Assembly (NCBI RefSeq): GCF_036030735.1
Contig: NZ_CP107928.1
Span: 8,432,001 to 8,496,000, forward strand
DNA from: Streptomyces sp. NBC_00425
Lineage (GTDB): Bacteria > Actinomycetota > Actinomycetes > Streptomycetales > Streptomycetaceae
Direction: 5' to 3'
Length of the DNA stretch: 64,000 nucleotides
Below, one piece after another: positions 8,776 through 17,130 of this stretch; within the stretch, counting starts at the first letter, position 1, and each line of letters begins with the position of its first letter. The notes beneath the pieces are model-generated. The model was not told where the DNA came from. It worked only from the letters and a program-made list of their open reading frames with translations, and did no database searches. The translations under genes and the position numbers were made by a program.

Positions 8776-9522
8776 ATGCGACATGGCGAAGTGCGACGTA
8801 CGGGAACCGTCTCGGCGCTCTGCGCTCTCCTGCTCGCGGCGCTGGCCGCGTGCGGCGATCCGAGCGTCGGCCACCCGACCGGTGGGGCCGGGGGCGACGG
8901 GAGCGGCGGCGGTGGCGACGTCCCGCCGAAGGTGGTCGCGGCACCCCGGATCCCAGGCGTCGGGAGCCGGTTGCGGGGGCGGATTCCCACGGGTGCGCGT
9001 CAGGTCGTGGCGGTCTACGGCGACGGGAGGGACTCCGCCGACTCCACCGTCGTCCTCTATGCCGAGCATGGCCCGAACTGGGTGCGCGTCCGAAGCTGGC
9101 CGGGGCACAACGGCAAGAAGGGGTGGACCCTCAGGCACCGGGCCGGCGACAACCGCAGCCCGGTCGGCGTGTTCACCCTCACCGACGCGGGCGGCGTCCT
9201 GGCCGACCCGGGGAGCAGGCTCCCGTACACGCGGTCCGCCGCTTTCGCCGCGCCGCGCTGGTGGGCGCGTTCGCACTGGCACGACTTCGACTACGTCATC
9301 GCCATCGACTACAACCGTGTCAAGGGCGCCCCGCCGGACGATCCGACGCGGCCCGAGGGTGAGGAGAAGGGCGGCGGCATCTGGCTGCACATGGACCACG
9401 GAAGCGGGACGTCGGCCTGCGTCAGCCTGTCCAGGGCCGCCATGGAGTACCTGTTGCGCACACTCGACCCGGACCGGCGTCCCGTGGTGGTCATGGGTGA
9501 CAGGGCCGCGTTGAGGGCGTAG
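8776..9522 (+). CDS. L,D-transpeptidase-like (YkuD family) lipoprotein
   Basis: 248 residues. A lipoprotein signal peptide ends in the lipobox LAAC, so the mature protein should be membrane-anchored outside the cell. The C-terminal half carries a YkuD-type catalytic region: a histidine-rich WLHMDHGSGTSACVSLS, where the cysteine is the likely nucleophile, preceded by RSPVGVFTLTDAGG, typical of the fold. Expected role is peptidoglycan cross-linking or modification. The ATG at 8776 was chosen because it gives a clean signal sequence; the longer open frame upstream has no family resemblance. Confidence 0.82.
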   Translation: MRHGEVRRTGTVSALCALLLAALAACGDPSVGHPTGGAGGDGSGGGGDVPPKVVAAPRIPGVGSRLRGRIPTGARQVVAVYGDGRDSADSTVVLYAEHGPNWVRVRSWPGHNGKKGWTLRHRAGDNRSPVGVFTLTDAGGVLADPGSRLPYTRSAAFAAPRWWARSHWHDFDYVIAIDYNRVKGAPPDDPTRPEGEEKGGGIWLHMDHGSGTSACVSLSRAAMEYLLRTLDPDRRPVVVMGDRAALRA

Positions 9523-9718
9523 CGCCTCTGGTGGCGGAGCGGCCGCAGGGCTCCACGAGCTGCCACGACCGTCGAACGGCGGCGCGGCAGGGGGGTGTTG
9601 AGGGGGATTGCCGGGGCCCCTGGACGGCGGGGCGTGCGATGTGTCACGGGCGTCGGGATTTACACATTGGCAACACGGGGGTCTTGTGCGCTGTCGGCAT
9701 GGCCTCCAAAGTGATCGC

Positions 9719-9738
9719 TACGGAATCCGCTTTCCGTA
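9719..9738. promoter_or_regulatory. 7-bp inverted repeat upstream of the symporter
   Basis: TACGGAA and TTCCGTA separated by six bases, 54 bp before the symporter start. It could be an operator or a leader hairpin. No regulator gene adjoins it. Confidence 0.35.
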
Positions 9739-9792
9739 TCGCAGAAGTCTCCGTCCCTGCTTCTGCATGCCGTCGCGCCCTTAGGAGTGCCC

Positions 9793-11271
9793 GTGCCGCC
9801 GCCCGTCCCGTCCCCGTCGCGACGCGTCGCACGCATACTGCGTACCTCACTCTTCGCGCAGGTCGCCTGCGCACTCGTGCTCGGCGTCGTCGTCGGGAAA
9901 CTCTGGCCCGGTGTGGCCACGGACCTGCAGCCGCTCGGCGACGGCTTCACGCGGCTGATCAAGACGATCATCTCGCCCCTGGTGTTCTGCGTGGTCGTCG
10001 TCGGCATCGCCAAGGCCGGTGACCTCAAGGCGTTCGGCCGCATCGGGCTCAAGGCCCTGATCTGGTTCGAGGTCGCGAGCACGCTCGCCCTGCTGATCGG
10101 GCTGCTGGCCGCCAACGTCGTCCGGCCGGGCTCGGGGATGAACGTCGACCCGGCCACGCTCGACGCCTCGGCGGTGGACGCCAAGACGGGCGGCGGCTCG
10201 CTGCCCACGACCACCGAGTTCGTCGTGCACTCGCTGCCCACCAGCTTCGTCGGCGCCTTCGCGGAGAACTCCCTGCTCCAGGTGCTCGTCCTGGCCTGTC
10301 TGGTGGGTGCCGCGCTGCTGCATCTCGGCCACACCAAGGTGCCCAAGGTGCTGCCGGCCATCGAGCAGGCGCAGGAGATCATCTTCGCGATCGTCGGCTT
10401 CGTCATGCGGCTCGCGCCGATCGCCGTGTTCGGTGCGATGGCCGTCCTGATCGGCAACTACGGCCTCGGCGTGATCGAGACCTACGGCAAGCTGATCATC
10501 CTGTGCTACGCGGCCGCGGCGCTGTTCGTCACGCTGCTGGCGGTCGCCCTGCGCCTGGTCACGGGGCTGAGCCTGTGGAAGTTCCTGCGCTACATCCGCG
10601 AGGAACTGCTGCTCGCGCTCGGCACGGCCTCCACCGAGTCCGTCATGCCGCGCGTGATGCAGAAGCTGCGCAGGGCGGGCGCCCGCGAGGACGCCGTGGG
10701 CCTGGTGCTGCCGACGGGGTACTCCTTCAACCTCGACGGCGCGTCGCTGTACCTGTCCATCGGCACGCTGTTCATCGCGCAGGCCGTCGGCGTGGACCTC
10801 AGTCTGAGCCAGCAGGTCACCGTGATCCTGGTCCTGATGCTCACCAGCAAGGGCATGGCCGGCATCCCCGGGTCGGCCTTCCTCGCCCTGTCCGCGACCG
10901 CCTCCTCGCTGGGGGCCATCCCCGCCGGCGCCGTGGCCCTGCTGCTGGGGGTCGACCGCATCATGGACTCGATGCGTGTCGTGACCAACCTCCTCGGCAA
11001 CTGTGTGGCGGTCTTCGCCGTCTCCCGCTGGGAGGGCGCGCTGGACGTGGAGCTGGCGAAGAAGGTCCTGGACGGCGAGGCCGTCGTCGGGGCCGAGGAG
11101 GAGTCGGCGGAGCCGGAAGCGACGGAGGGCGCCGCGAGCCCGGCAGACCCGGTGAGCCCGGCGCCATCGGCGAGCCGGTCGGGTTCCGTGAGTCCGGAGG
11201 CGGCCGGCGGCGTACCGGTCGCGGTCGTCCCGCCGCGGCTCGGCAAGGAGCCCGCCTCCGAGAACAGTTGA
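9793..11271 (+). CDS. Dicarboxylate/amino acid:cation symporter (DAACS family)
   Basis: 492 residues with eight or so hydrophobic segments. Family hallmarks are present: the serine-rich re-entrant region GTASTESVMPR, then PTGYSFNLDGASLYLS, SKGMAGIPGSAF and the C-terminal DRIMDSMRVVTNLLGN. Members (GltP, DctA) import glutamate, aspartate or C4-dicarboxylates with Na+ or H+. Which one this imports is not clear. AGGAG at 9783-9787 is spaced five bases before the GTG at 9793, so I prefer that start to the GTG at 9787. A Pro/Glu/Ser-rich cytoplasmic tail of about 60 residues follows the membrane domain. Confidence 0.93.
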   Translation: MPPPVPSPSRRVARILRTSLFAQVACALVLGVVVGKLWPGVATDLQPLGDGFTRLIKTIISPLVFCVVVVGIAKAGDLKAFGRIGLKALIWFEVASTLALLIGLLAANVVRPGSGMNVDPATLDASAVDAKTGGGSLPTTTEFVVHSLPTSFVGAFAENSLLQVLVLACLVGAALLHLGHTKVPKVLPAIEQAQEIIFAIVGFVMRLAPIAVFGAMAVLIGNYGLGVIETYGKLIILCYAAAALFVTLLAVALRLVTGLSLWKFLRYIREELLLALGTASTESVMPRVMQKLRRAGAREDAVGLVLPTGYSFNLDGASLYLSIGTLFIAQAVGVDLSLSQQVTVILVLMLTSKGMAGIPGSAFLALSATASSLGAIPAGAVALLLGVDRIMDSMRVVTNLLGNCVAVFAVSRWEGALDVELAKKVLDGEAVVGAEEESAEPEATEGAASPADPVSPAPSASRSGSVSPEAAGGVPVAVVPPRLGKEPASENS

Positions 11272-11288
11272 CGCACGGCGGCTCCGCC

Positions 11289-11339
11289 ACGGGCCGCGGC
11301 CGCTCCTCCGGCACTGACGGAGGAGCGGCCGCGGCCCGT
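11289..11339. terminator. Bidirectional hairpin terminator
   Basis: A perfect 22-bp inverted repeat (11289-11310 and 11318-11339) with a 7-base loop, between the convergent symporter and marR genes. There is no U tract, as is usual in Streptomyces. Confidence 0.85.
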
Positions 11340-11350
11340 TCGCGCGTCGT

Positions 11351-11845
11351 TCAGCAGGGGTGACCCGGGGTTTGCCCCGTGGGGGGCGCCCCGTGTGCCG
11401 GTTCCGCGGGGTCGCCCACGCCCACCAGAGCGTCCAGCAGCCCGCTCAGGACCTGGCGCTCGAGGTCCGTCAGCGGATCCAGGATCTCCTCCGCGGCGGA
11501 TCTCTTCGCGCCCTGCAACTCCCGAAGGGCCGTGCGGCCGTCGTCGGTGAGCTCGATCCTGATGACCCGGCGGTTGGTGGGGTCGGGCGCCCGCCGCACC
11601 TTGCCGCTCGCCTCCAGCCCGTCGACCAGTGTCGTGACGGCCCGGGGCACCACCTCCAGCCGCGCGGCGAGGTCGGCCATGCGCGGCGGCGCGTCACAGT
11701 GCGCCAGGGTGCGCAGCAGCCGGGACTGGGCCGGGGTGACGCCGAGCCCGCTCTGCTGCAGATGGCGCTTCTGGATGCGGTGCACCCGACGCGTGAGCCG
11801 CAGCAGCTGCTCGGCGAGCAGGCCGTCGGAATCGGGGGTGGTCAT
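11351..11845 (-). CDS. MarR family transcriptional regulator
   Basis: 164 residues. The winged helix-turn-helix is clear: LTPAQSRLLRTLAH-like helix, MADLAARLEVVPRAVTTLVDGL recognition region in two halves, and the wing DPTNRRVIRIELTDDGR. MarR dimers usually repress a neighbouring efflux or detoxification gene and release DNA on binding a phenolic or drug ligand. It is divergent from an ABC exporter, and a palindrome lies between the two starts (11870-11894), so it very likely controls that exporter and itself. The C-terminal tail is proline-rich and poorly structured. Confidence 0.93.
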   Translation of the reverse strand: MTTPDSDGLLAEQLLRLTRRVHRIQKRHLQQSGLGVTPAQSRLLRTLAHCDAPPRMADLAARLEVVPRAVTTLVDGLEASGKVRRAPDPTNRRVIRIELTDDGRTALRELQGAKRSAAEEILDPLTDLERQVLSGLLDALVGVGDPAEPAHGAPPTGQTPGHPC

Positions 11846-11869
11846 GAGGGAACAATATCAGGACGCCGT

Positions 11870-11894
11870 TCATTGTGAGTATAGGTAACAATGA
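11870..11894. promoter_or_regulatory. Probable MarR operator
   Basis: TCATTGT, an 11-base spacer, then ACAATGA: a perfect 7-bp inverted repeat between the divergent marR and ABC exporter starts. A further ACAAT lies at 11852-11856. The TATAGG at 11880-11885 inside the spacer could be a -10 box, so binding would block transcription. Confidence 0.65.
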
Positions 11895-11938
11895 GCTATG
11901 CTCCGTCAGTCCTCGCCGTCTCACCCTCCGTAGGAGCC

Positions 11939-13741
11939 ATGCCCCGCGACCACATCGACTGGACCCCCTCGCCCGGCGCCGCGCCCGATCAGCCCCGGCA
12001 GGTGCGCCGCATCCTCAGACTCTTCAAGCCCTACCGCGCCCGCCTCGCGGTGGTCGGCCTTCTGGTCGCCGCCTCGTCGCTGGTCGCCGTGGCCACCCCG
12101 TTCCTGCTGAAGGAGACGCTCGACGTCGCCATCCCCGAGGGGCGCACCGGCCTGCTGAGCCTGCTCGCCCTCGGCATGATCTTCAGCGCCCTCCTCAGCG
12201 GAGTCTTCGGCGTCCTGCAGACGCTGATCTCCACCACGGTGGGCCAGCGCGTCATGCACGACCTGCGCACCGCCGTCTACGGGCGGCTGCAGCGCATGTC
12301 CCTCGCCTTCTTCACGCGTACGCGTACCGGCGAGGTGCAGTCCCGCATCGCCAACGACATCGGCGGCATGCAGGCCACCGTCACCTCGACCGCCACGTCC
12401 CTGGTCTCCAACTTCACCAGCGTGGTCGCCACGATCATCGCGATGGTCGCGCTCGACTGGCGGTTGACGGTCGTCTCGCTGGTCCTGCTGCCCGTCTTCG
12501 TGTGGATCAGCCGCCGCGTCGGCAACGAACGCAAGAAGATCACCACCCAACGTCAGAAGCAGATGGCCGCGATGGCCGCCACGGTCACCGAGTCGCTGTC
12601 GGTGAGCGGCATCCTGCTGGGTCGCACCATGGGCCGCGCCGACTCGCTCACCCGGTCCTTCGCGGCGGAGTCGGAGCAGCTCGTCGACCTCGAGGTGAGG
12701 TCGAACATGGCCGGCCGCTGGCGCATGGCCGTGATCGGGATCGTCATGTCCGCCATGCCGGCCGTCATCTACTGGACGGCCGGCATGACGCTCCAGGTCG
12801 GCGGCCCCGACGTGTCGCTGGGCACCGTCGTCGCCTTCGTCTCCCTCCAGCAGGGCCTGTTCCGTCCCGCGGTCAGCCTGTTGTCGACCGGCGTGCAGAT
12901 CCAGACCTCCCTGGCGCTCTTCCAGCGCATCTTCGAGTACCTGGACCTGCCCGTGGACATCACCGAGCGCGAGGAGCCGGTCCATCTCGACCACGTCAAG
13001 GGCGAGATCCGCTTCGAGGACGTCACCTTCCGGTACGAGGGCAAGGGTGAGCCCGTCCTCGACGGCGTCGACGTCACGGTGCCGGCCGGCGGAAGCCTCG
13101 CCGTCGTCGGTCCGACCGGCGCCGGCAAGTCCACGCTCGGCTATCTGGTGCCGCGTCTGTACGACGTGACCGGAGGCCGGGTCACCCTCGACGGCGTCGA
13201 CGTGCGCGACCTCGACTTCGACACGCTCGCCCGCGCGGTCGGCGTCGTCTCGCAGGAGACGTACCTCTTCCACGCGACGGTCGGCGACAACCTGCGCTTC
13301 GCCAAGCCGGACGCCACCGACGAGGAGCTGTACGCGGCGGCGCGAGCGGCGCAGATCCACGACCACATCGCGGCACTGCCCGACGGGTACGACACGGTCG
13401 TCGGCGAACGCGGTCACCGGTTCTCCGGCGGCGAGAAGCAGCGCCTGGCGATCGCCCGCACGATCCTGCGCGACCCGCCGGTGCTGATCCTCGACGAGGC
13501 GACCAGCGCTCTGGACACCCGCACGGAGCATGCGGTCCAGAAGGCCATCGACGCGCTCTCGGCCAACCGCACCACCCTGACCATCGCCCACCGTCTGTCC
13601 ACCATTCGGGGCGCCGACCAGATCGTCGTCCTCGACTCCGGTCAGGTGGCCGAACGGGGCACGCACGAGGAGCTGTCGGAGCAGGACGGCCGGTACGCGG
13701 CCCTGCTGCGCCGAGACGCCCGACTGGAGCCGACAAGATGA
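11939..13741 (+). CDS. ABC exporter (membrane and ATPase domains fused)
   Basis: 600 residues. Six-helix membrane domain, then an ATPase domain with Walker A GPTGAGKST at about 391-398, signature FSGGEKQRL near 494, Walker B VLILDEATSALD near 515 and H-loop IAHRLSTI; all motifs are intact, so it should work as a homodimer. Likely exports a drug or lipid. TAGGAG stands two bases before the ATG at 11939; alternative ATGs at 11891 and 11898 would overlap the palindrome and add up to 16 residues. Regulation by the divergent MarR protein is likely. Confidence 0.92.
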   Translation: MPRDHIDWTPSPGAAPDQPRQVRRILRLFKPYRARLAVVGLLVAASSLVAVATPFLLKETLDVAIPEGRTGLLSLLALGMIFSALLSGVFGVLQTLISTTVGQRVMHDLRTAVYGRLQRMSLAFFTRTRTGEVQSRIANDIGGMQATVTSTATSLVSNFTSVVATIIAMVALDWRLTVVSLVLLPVFVWISRRVGNERKKITTQRQKQMAAMAATVTESLSVSGILLGRTMGRADSLTRSFAAESEQLVDLEVRSNMAGRWRMAVIGIVMSAMPAVIYWTAGMTLQVGGPDVSLGTVVAFVSLQQGLFRPAVSLLSTGVQIQTSLALFQRIFEYLDLPVDITEREEPVHLDHVKGEIRFEDVTFRYEGKGEPVLDGVDVTVPAGGSLAVVGPTGAGKSTLGYLVPRLYDVTGGRVTLDGVDVRDLDFDTLARAVGVVSQETYLFHATVGDNLRFAKPDATDEELYAAARAAQIHDHIAALPDGYDTVVGERGHRFSGGEKQRLAIARTILRDPPVLILDEATSALDTRTEHAVQKAIDALSANRTTLTIAHRLSTIRGADQIVVLDSGQVAERGTHEELSEQDGRYAALLRRDARLEPTR

Positions 13742-13794
13742 AAATATGCCCGGTTATGCGAGGTTTGTGACGCTATCGGGGTTACCGTGCCCGC

Positions 13795-14688
13795 ATGCAG
13801 ATGAACACTCCGCCACGGAGCACGATTCGACTGACGCGCCGGGGCCGTCTCGTCCTCATCGCGACCGGAGCCGTCGTGGCCGGCACCGCCGTGGCGGTGC
13901 CGCTGCTGAGCGTCGAGACGCCGCAGCAGAAGGCGGCCAAGGCGCCGCCGACCCTGGTGATCCCCGAGGGCTGGCGGGCGAGCCAGGTCTACGAGGCCGT
14001 GGACAAGGCGCTCGCCCTGGCCCCCGGCACCACCGGCAGGGCGCTGCCGGGGGCCGGTCTGAAGCTGCCGAACGACGCCGCGGGCAACCCCGAGGGCTAT
14101 CTCTTCCCGGCGACCTATCCACTGGACAAGAAGTCGACGCCGCGGACGCTGCTCACGTACATGGTCGACACCGCGAACAAGAGGTTCAACGGAGCGCCCG
14201 TCGCGGCCGGCGCCCAGCGCAACGCCCTGAACGTCTATCAGGCGGTCACCGTCGCGAGCCTCGTCCAGGCCGAGGCCGCCACCAAGGCGGACATGGGCAA
14301 GGTGGCCCGGGTCGTGTACAACCGCCTCGAGCGCGGGATGCCGTTGCAGATGGACTCGACGATCAACTACGCGCTGAACCGTTCCACCCTCAAGACGACC
14401 GAGAGCGACACCCGCATCGAGAGCCCCTACAACTCCTACCAGCGCATGGGTCTGCCGCCGACGCCGATCGACAACCCCGGCGAGGAGGCGATGCGCGCCG
14501 CCATCAGCCCGACCCCGGGCGACTGGCTGTACTTCGTCACGGTCAGGCCCGGCGACACGCGCTTCACTTCGAGCTTCGCGGAGCACCAGCGCAACGTCGC
14601 CGAGTTCAACCGCCGCCAGAGCCCTCGTGCGACGCCGCAGGAGAGCCCTGCGAAGACCCCGGGGAGCACTTCGGCGGCGGCGCGATGA
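13795..14688 (+). CDS. Endolytic transglycosylase MltG-like protein
   Basis: 297 residues: short cytoplasmic N-terminus, one membrane helix (residues about 20-42), then a YceG/MltG domain. Recognisable segments are PEGYLFPATYPL, ASLVQAEA (glutamate in the position of the MltG catalytic acid), VVYNRLERGMPLQMDSTINYAL and PYNSYQRMGLPPTPIDNPG. MltG cleaves nascent glycan strands at the outer face of the membrane. This copy is shorter than the usual Streptomyces MltG of the alanine/aroE region, so it is probably a paralogue. Two ATGs (13795, 13801) are possible. Confidence 0.88.
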   Translation: MQMNTPPRSTIRLTRRGRLVLIATGAVVAGTAVAVPLLSVETPQQKAAKAPPTLVIPEGWRASQVYEAVDKALALAPGTTGRALPGAGLKLPNDAAGNPEGYLFPATYPLDKKSTPRTLLTYMVDTANKRFNGAPVAAGAQRNALNVYQAVTVASLVQAEAATKADMGKVARVVYNRLERGMPLQMDSTINYALNRSTLKTTESDTRIESPYNSYQRMGLPPTPIDNPGEEAMRAAISPTPGDWLYFVTVRPGDTRFTSSFAEHQRNVAEFNRRQSPRATPQESPAKTPGSTSAAAR

Positions 14689-14725
14689 GCTGACCGGAGG
14701 CCGCGCAGGGCGAAAGCGGCGGGCA

Positions 14726-15802
14726 TCAGGCGGCGACCGGCTCCTGAGCCAGCAGCCGCCGGATGTCCCGTACGGCGGCGCGCCCGGCCCGGTTGGCGCC
14801 GATGGTGCTGGCCGACGGTCCGTAGCCGACGAGGTGGACGCGTGGATCGGCGACCGCGCGCGTGCCCTCGACCCGGATCCCGCCGCCCGGCTCCCGCAGC
14901 CGCAACGGCGCGAGATGGTCGACCGCCGCCCGGAAACCGGTCGCCCAGAGGATCACGTCGGCTGCGACCTGCCGGCCGTCGTCCCACGCCACACCGTCCG
15001 GGGTGATCCGGTCGAACATGGGCAGCCGGTCCAGCACCCCGTCGGCCAGCCCCTGGCGGATCGCGTCGTTCAGCGGCAGCCCGGTCACCGAGACCACGCT
15101 CTTCGGCGGCAGCCCCTGCCGCACCCGCTCCTCCACGAGCGCGACGGCGGCACGGCCCGCGCCCTCGTCGAACGGTCCCTCGCGGAAGACCGGCGGCCGC
15201 CGCGTCACCCACGTGGTCGCGTCCGCGTACGGCGCGATCTCCAGCAGGTGCTGGGTGCCGGACGCGCCGCCGCCCACCACGACCACCCGCTGTCCGGCGA
15301 ACGCCTCGGGACCCGGGTACCGCGCGGTGTGGAGCTGCCGTCCGCGGAAGGTCTCCTGACCCGGATAGCGCGGCCAGAACGGCCGGTCCCAGGTGCCGGT
15401 CGCGTTGATCAGCGCCCGCGTGGACCACGTGCCGTCGGAGGTCTCGACCAGCAGGCGCCCGTCGACGCCTTCCCGCACGGCCTTCACGTCGACCGGTCGC
15501 CGCACGCGCAGGTCGAACGCGCGCTCATAGGCGTCGAAGTACTCGGCGACCACCTCCGAGGACGGCCGGGACGGATCAGCGCCCGTCAGTTCCATCCCCG
15601 GCAGTGCGTGCATTCCGTGCACCTTGCCGTAGGTCAGCGACGGCCAGCGGAACTGCCAGGCGCCGCCCGGCGCGGGGGCGTGGTCGAGGACCACGAAGTC
15701 GCGCTCCGGCTCGAAACCGCTGCGCCGCAGGTGATAGGCCCCGGCCAGACCGGCCTGACCCGCCCCGATGACGACCACCTCGACCTCACGCACATCGTTC
15801 AC
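14726..15802 (-). CDS. Flavin-containing monooxygenase-like NAD(P)/FAD oxidoreductase
   Basis: 358 residues. An FAD-binding GxGxxG at the N-terminus (VVVIGAGQAGLAGAYHL), a second NADPH-binding motif VVVVGGGASGTQHLLE near the middle, and ILWATGFRAA near the C-terminus, as in Baeyer-Villiger/FMO-type enzymes of the CzcO group. It probably oxygenates a small substrate or serves as a flavin reductase-type enzyme. The GTG at 15802 directly precedes the Rossmann motif; upstream in-frame sequence has no similarity. It is divergent from yjbQ with a 112-bp spacer. Confidence 0.87.
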   Translation of the reverse strand: MNDVREVEVVVIGAGQAGLAGAYHLRRSGFEPERDFVVLDHAPAPGGAWQFRWPSLTYGKVHGMHALPGMELTGADPSRPSSEVVAEYFDAYERAFDLRVRRPVDVKAVREGVDGRLLVETSDGTWSTRALINATGTWDRPFWPRYPGQETFRGRQLHTARYPGPEAFAGQRVVVVGGGASGTQHLLEIAPYADATTWVTRRPPVFREGPFDEGAGRAAVALVEERVRQGLPPKSVVSVTGLPLNDAIRQGLADGVLDRLPMFDRITPDGVAWDDGRQVAADVILWATGFRAAVDHLAPLRLREPGGGIRVEGTRAVADPRVHLVGYGPSASTIGANRAGRAAVRDIRRLLAQEPVAA

Positions 15803-15914
15803 GCTTCTACCAACGGCGCGACAGGCGTGGATCTTCCCGGAGCGCCGGCGGCCTCCGGCAGGCGCGTGTGCAGCCGGCTCATGCGTATCCGGCTCATGCG
15901 TCAGGATGGAGAGC

Positions 15915-16340
15915 ATGTCAGACGCGTTCACCACCCGAGTCCTCCATGTGTCCTCCGGCTCCCGGGAGAGGGTCGTCGACCTCACCGGAGACTGTGAGGC
16001 GTTCCTGCGCGAGGCGGCCGACGGCCGCGACGGCCTCCTGAACGTCTTCGTGCCGCACGCCACGGCCGGCGTCGCGATCATGGAGACGGGCGCCGGCAGC
16101 GACGACGACCTGCTGACCGCCCTGCACACGCTGCTGCCGGCCGACGACCGCTGGCAGCACCGGCACGGAAGTCCCGGCCACGGCCGCGACCACGTGCTGC
16201 CGGCCCTGGTCCCCCCTCACGCGACCCTGCCGGTCGTGGACGGGAGGCTGGAACTCGGCACCTGGCAGTCCGTGTGCCTCGTGGACACGAACCGCGACAA
16301 CGCCGACCGCCAGGTGCGTCTGAGCTTCCTGGGGCACTGA
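15915..16340 (+). CDS. YjbQ family protein (secondary thiamine-phosphate synthase-like)
   Basis: 141 residues forming a single UPF0047/YjbQ domain. Motifs are LLNVFVPHATAGVAIME, HRHGSPGHGRDHVLPAL and LELGTWQSVCLVDTN; the conserved histidines would bind a metal. E. coli YjbQ has weak thiamine-phosphate synthase activity, but the true role of the family is open. A GGAG lies a few bases before the ATG at 15915; an ATG at 15906 is also possible. Confidence 0.92.
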   Translation: MSDAFTTRVLHVSSGSRERVVDLTGDCEAFLREAADGRDGLLNVFVPHATAGVAIMETGAGSDDDLLTALHTLLPADDRWQHRHGSPGHGRDHVLPALVPPHATLPVVDGRLELGTWQSVCLVDTNRDNADRQVRLSFLGH

Positions 16341-16399
16341 GCCGTCCCCGTGCACGGCCACCCGAGCGGAGCGGCCGCCCGGTGCTGACGGGCCGCGGC

Positions 16400-16560
16400 G
16401 CCCCGACGGCTCGCGCGGCCCTTGCGATCCGTGCGGCCCTGGTAATCAGCGCGACCCCCGCGATCCGCGCGACCTCTGCGGCCAGCCGCGACCTCTGCGG
16501 CCAACGGGGCACGCGCGGCACGCGCGACGCACGCGGCGCACGCGGCGCACGCGGTGAAAG
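16400..16560 (+). repeat. Degenerate 9-bp tandem repeats
   Basis: A run of imperfect GCG/CGC-rich nonamers, ending in a cleaner block of GCGCACGCG-type units near 16515-16555. Open frames through it read as three-residue repeats with no family resemblance, so I treat it as non-coding spacer between yjbQ and the cold-shock gene. Confidence 0.5.
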
Positions 16561-16629
16561 GTAGTGCGTTTGTGCAGGCCGTGGTAGTCTGGACCTAGTT
16601 GCAGTTGTGGTTCCCGAATCTTCAAGTGC

Positions 16630-16659
16630 CTCTACGGCCGTAGCCGTGGGGCGTTTTTT
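16630..16659 (+). terminator. Hairpin and T tract in the cold-shock leader (terminator or attenuator)
   Basis: A 9-bp stem (two G-U pairs) with a 4-base loop, 16630-16651, followed by six T residues at 16654-16659. It has the form of an intrinsic terminator, rare in Streptomyces, and stands 97 bp before the cold-shock start. It may end transcription from upstream or act as a conditional attenuator. Confidence 0.6.
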
Positions 16660-16704
16660 GTATCTCCGGTGCTTATCCGGACGGGGTTCATTTGTGGCAA
16701 CACA

Positions 16705-16729
16705 AGAGGTTCACACGGTGTGAATCTCT
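16705..16729 (+). promoter_or_regulatory. 12-bp palindrome just upstream of the cold-shock gene
   Basis: AGAGGTTCACAC, one base, then GTGTGAATCTCT: 11 Watson-Crick pairs and one G-U. It ends 15 bases before the AAGGAG box. A shorter TTGTG/CACAA hairpin abuts it upstream (16692-16705). Either a protein-binding dyad or an RNA hairpin in the leader that could affect ribosome access. Confidence 0.55.
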
Positions 16730-16755
16730 GGGCACTGCCCCGAAGGAGATGTGAC

Positions 16756-16959
16756 ATGGCTACTGGCACCGTCAAGTGGTTCAACTCGGAAAAGGGCTTC
16801 GGCTTCATCGAGCAGGACGGCGGCGGCCCCGACGTCTTCGCCCACTACTCGAACATCGCCACCCAGGGCTTCCGTGAGCTCCAGGAGGGCCAGAAGGTGA
16901 ACTTCGACGTCACGCAGGGCCAGAAGGGCCCGCAGGCGGAGAACATCACCCCCGCCTGA
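16756..16959 (+). CDS. Cold-shock protein, CspA family
   Basis: 67 residues, a single cold-shock domain with RNP1 (KGFGFIEQ) and RNP2 (VFAHYSNI) intact. It binds single-stranded RNA or DNA and melts secondary structure. A strong AAGGAG box precedes the ATG. The long structured leader (from about 16590) is typical of cold-inducible csp mRNAs. A DEAD-box helicase gene follows 171 bp downstream, an association that fits a cold-response role. Confidence 0.97.
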   Translation: MATGTVKWFNSEKGFGFIEQDGGGPDVFAHYSNIATQGFRELQEGQKVNFDVTQGQKGPQAENITPA

Positions 16960-16977
16960 TGCCGAAGCGCGCGCGAT

Positions 16978-17011
16978 AGCTGGGGTCCCACCGTTCGGTG
17001 GGGCCCCAGCT
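16978..17011 (+). terminator. Terminator after the cold-shock gene
   Basis: A 15-bp stem (one G-U pair) with a GTTC loop, followed by a pyrimidine-rich TCCTGCTTTCT. It starts 19 bp after the stop codon. Confidence 0.88.
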
Positions 17012-17130
17012 TCCTGCTTTCTGCGTTCCGTCGGAACGCTGTCATTCTTGTATTCGGCTCGTACTTGCAATTCATCCGGCTCATGCCTGTCGGGAATTCC
17101 TCGATGCGTGCCCCTCGAGGAAGGTTCTCC

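Noticed and set aside
16274..16564. 96-codon frame over the 9-bp repeats
   Set aside because: Its residues follow the DNA repeat and it overlaps yjbQ; no evidence of coding.
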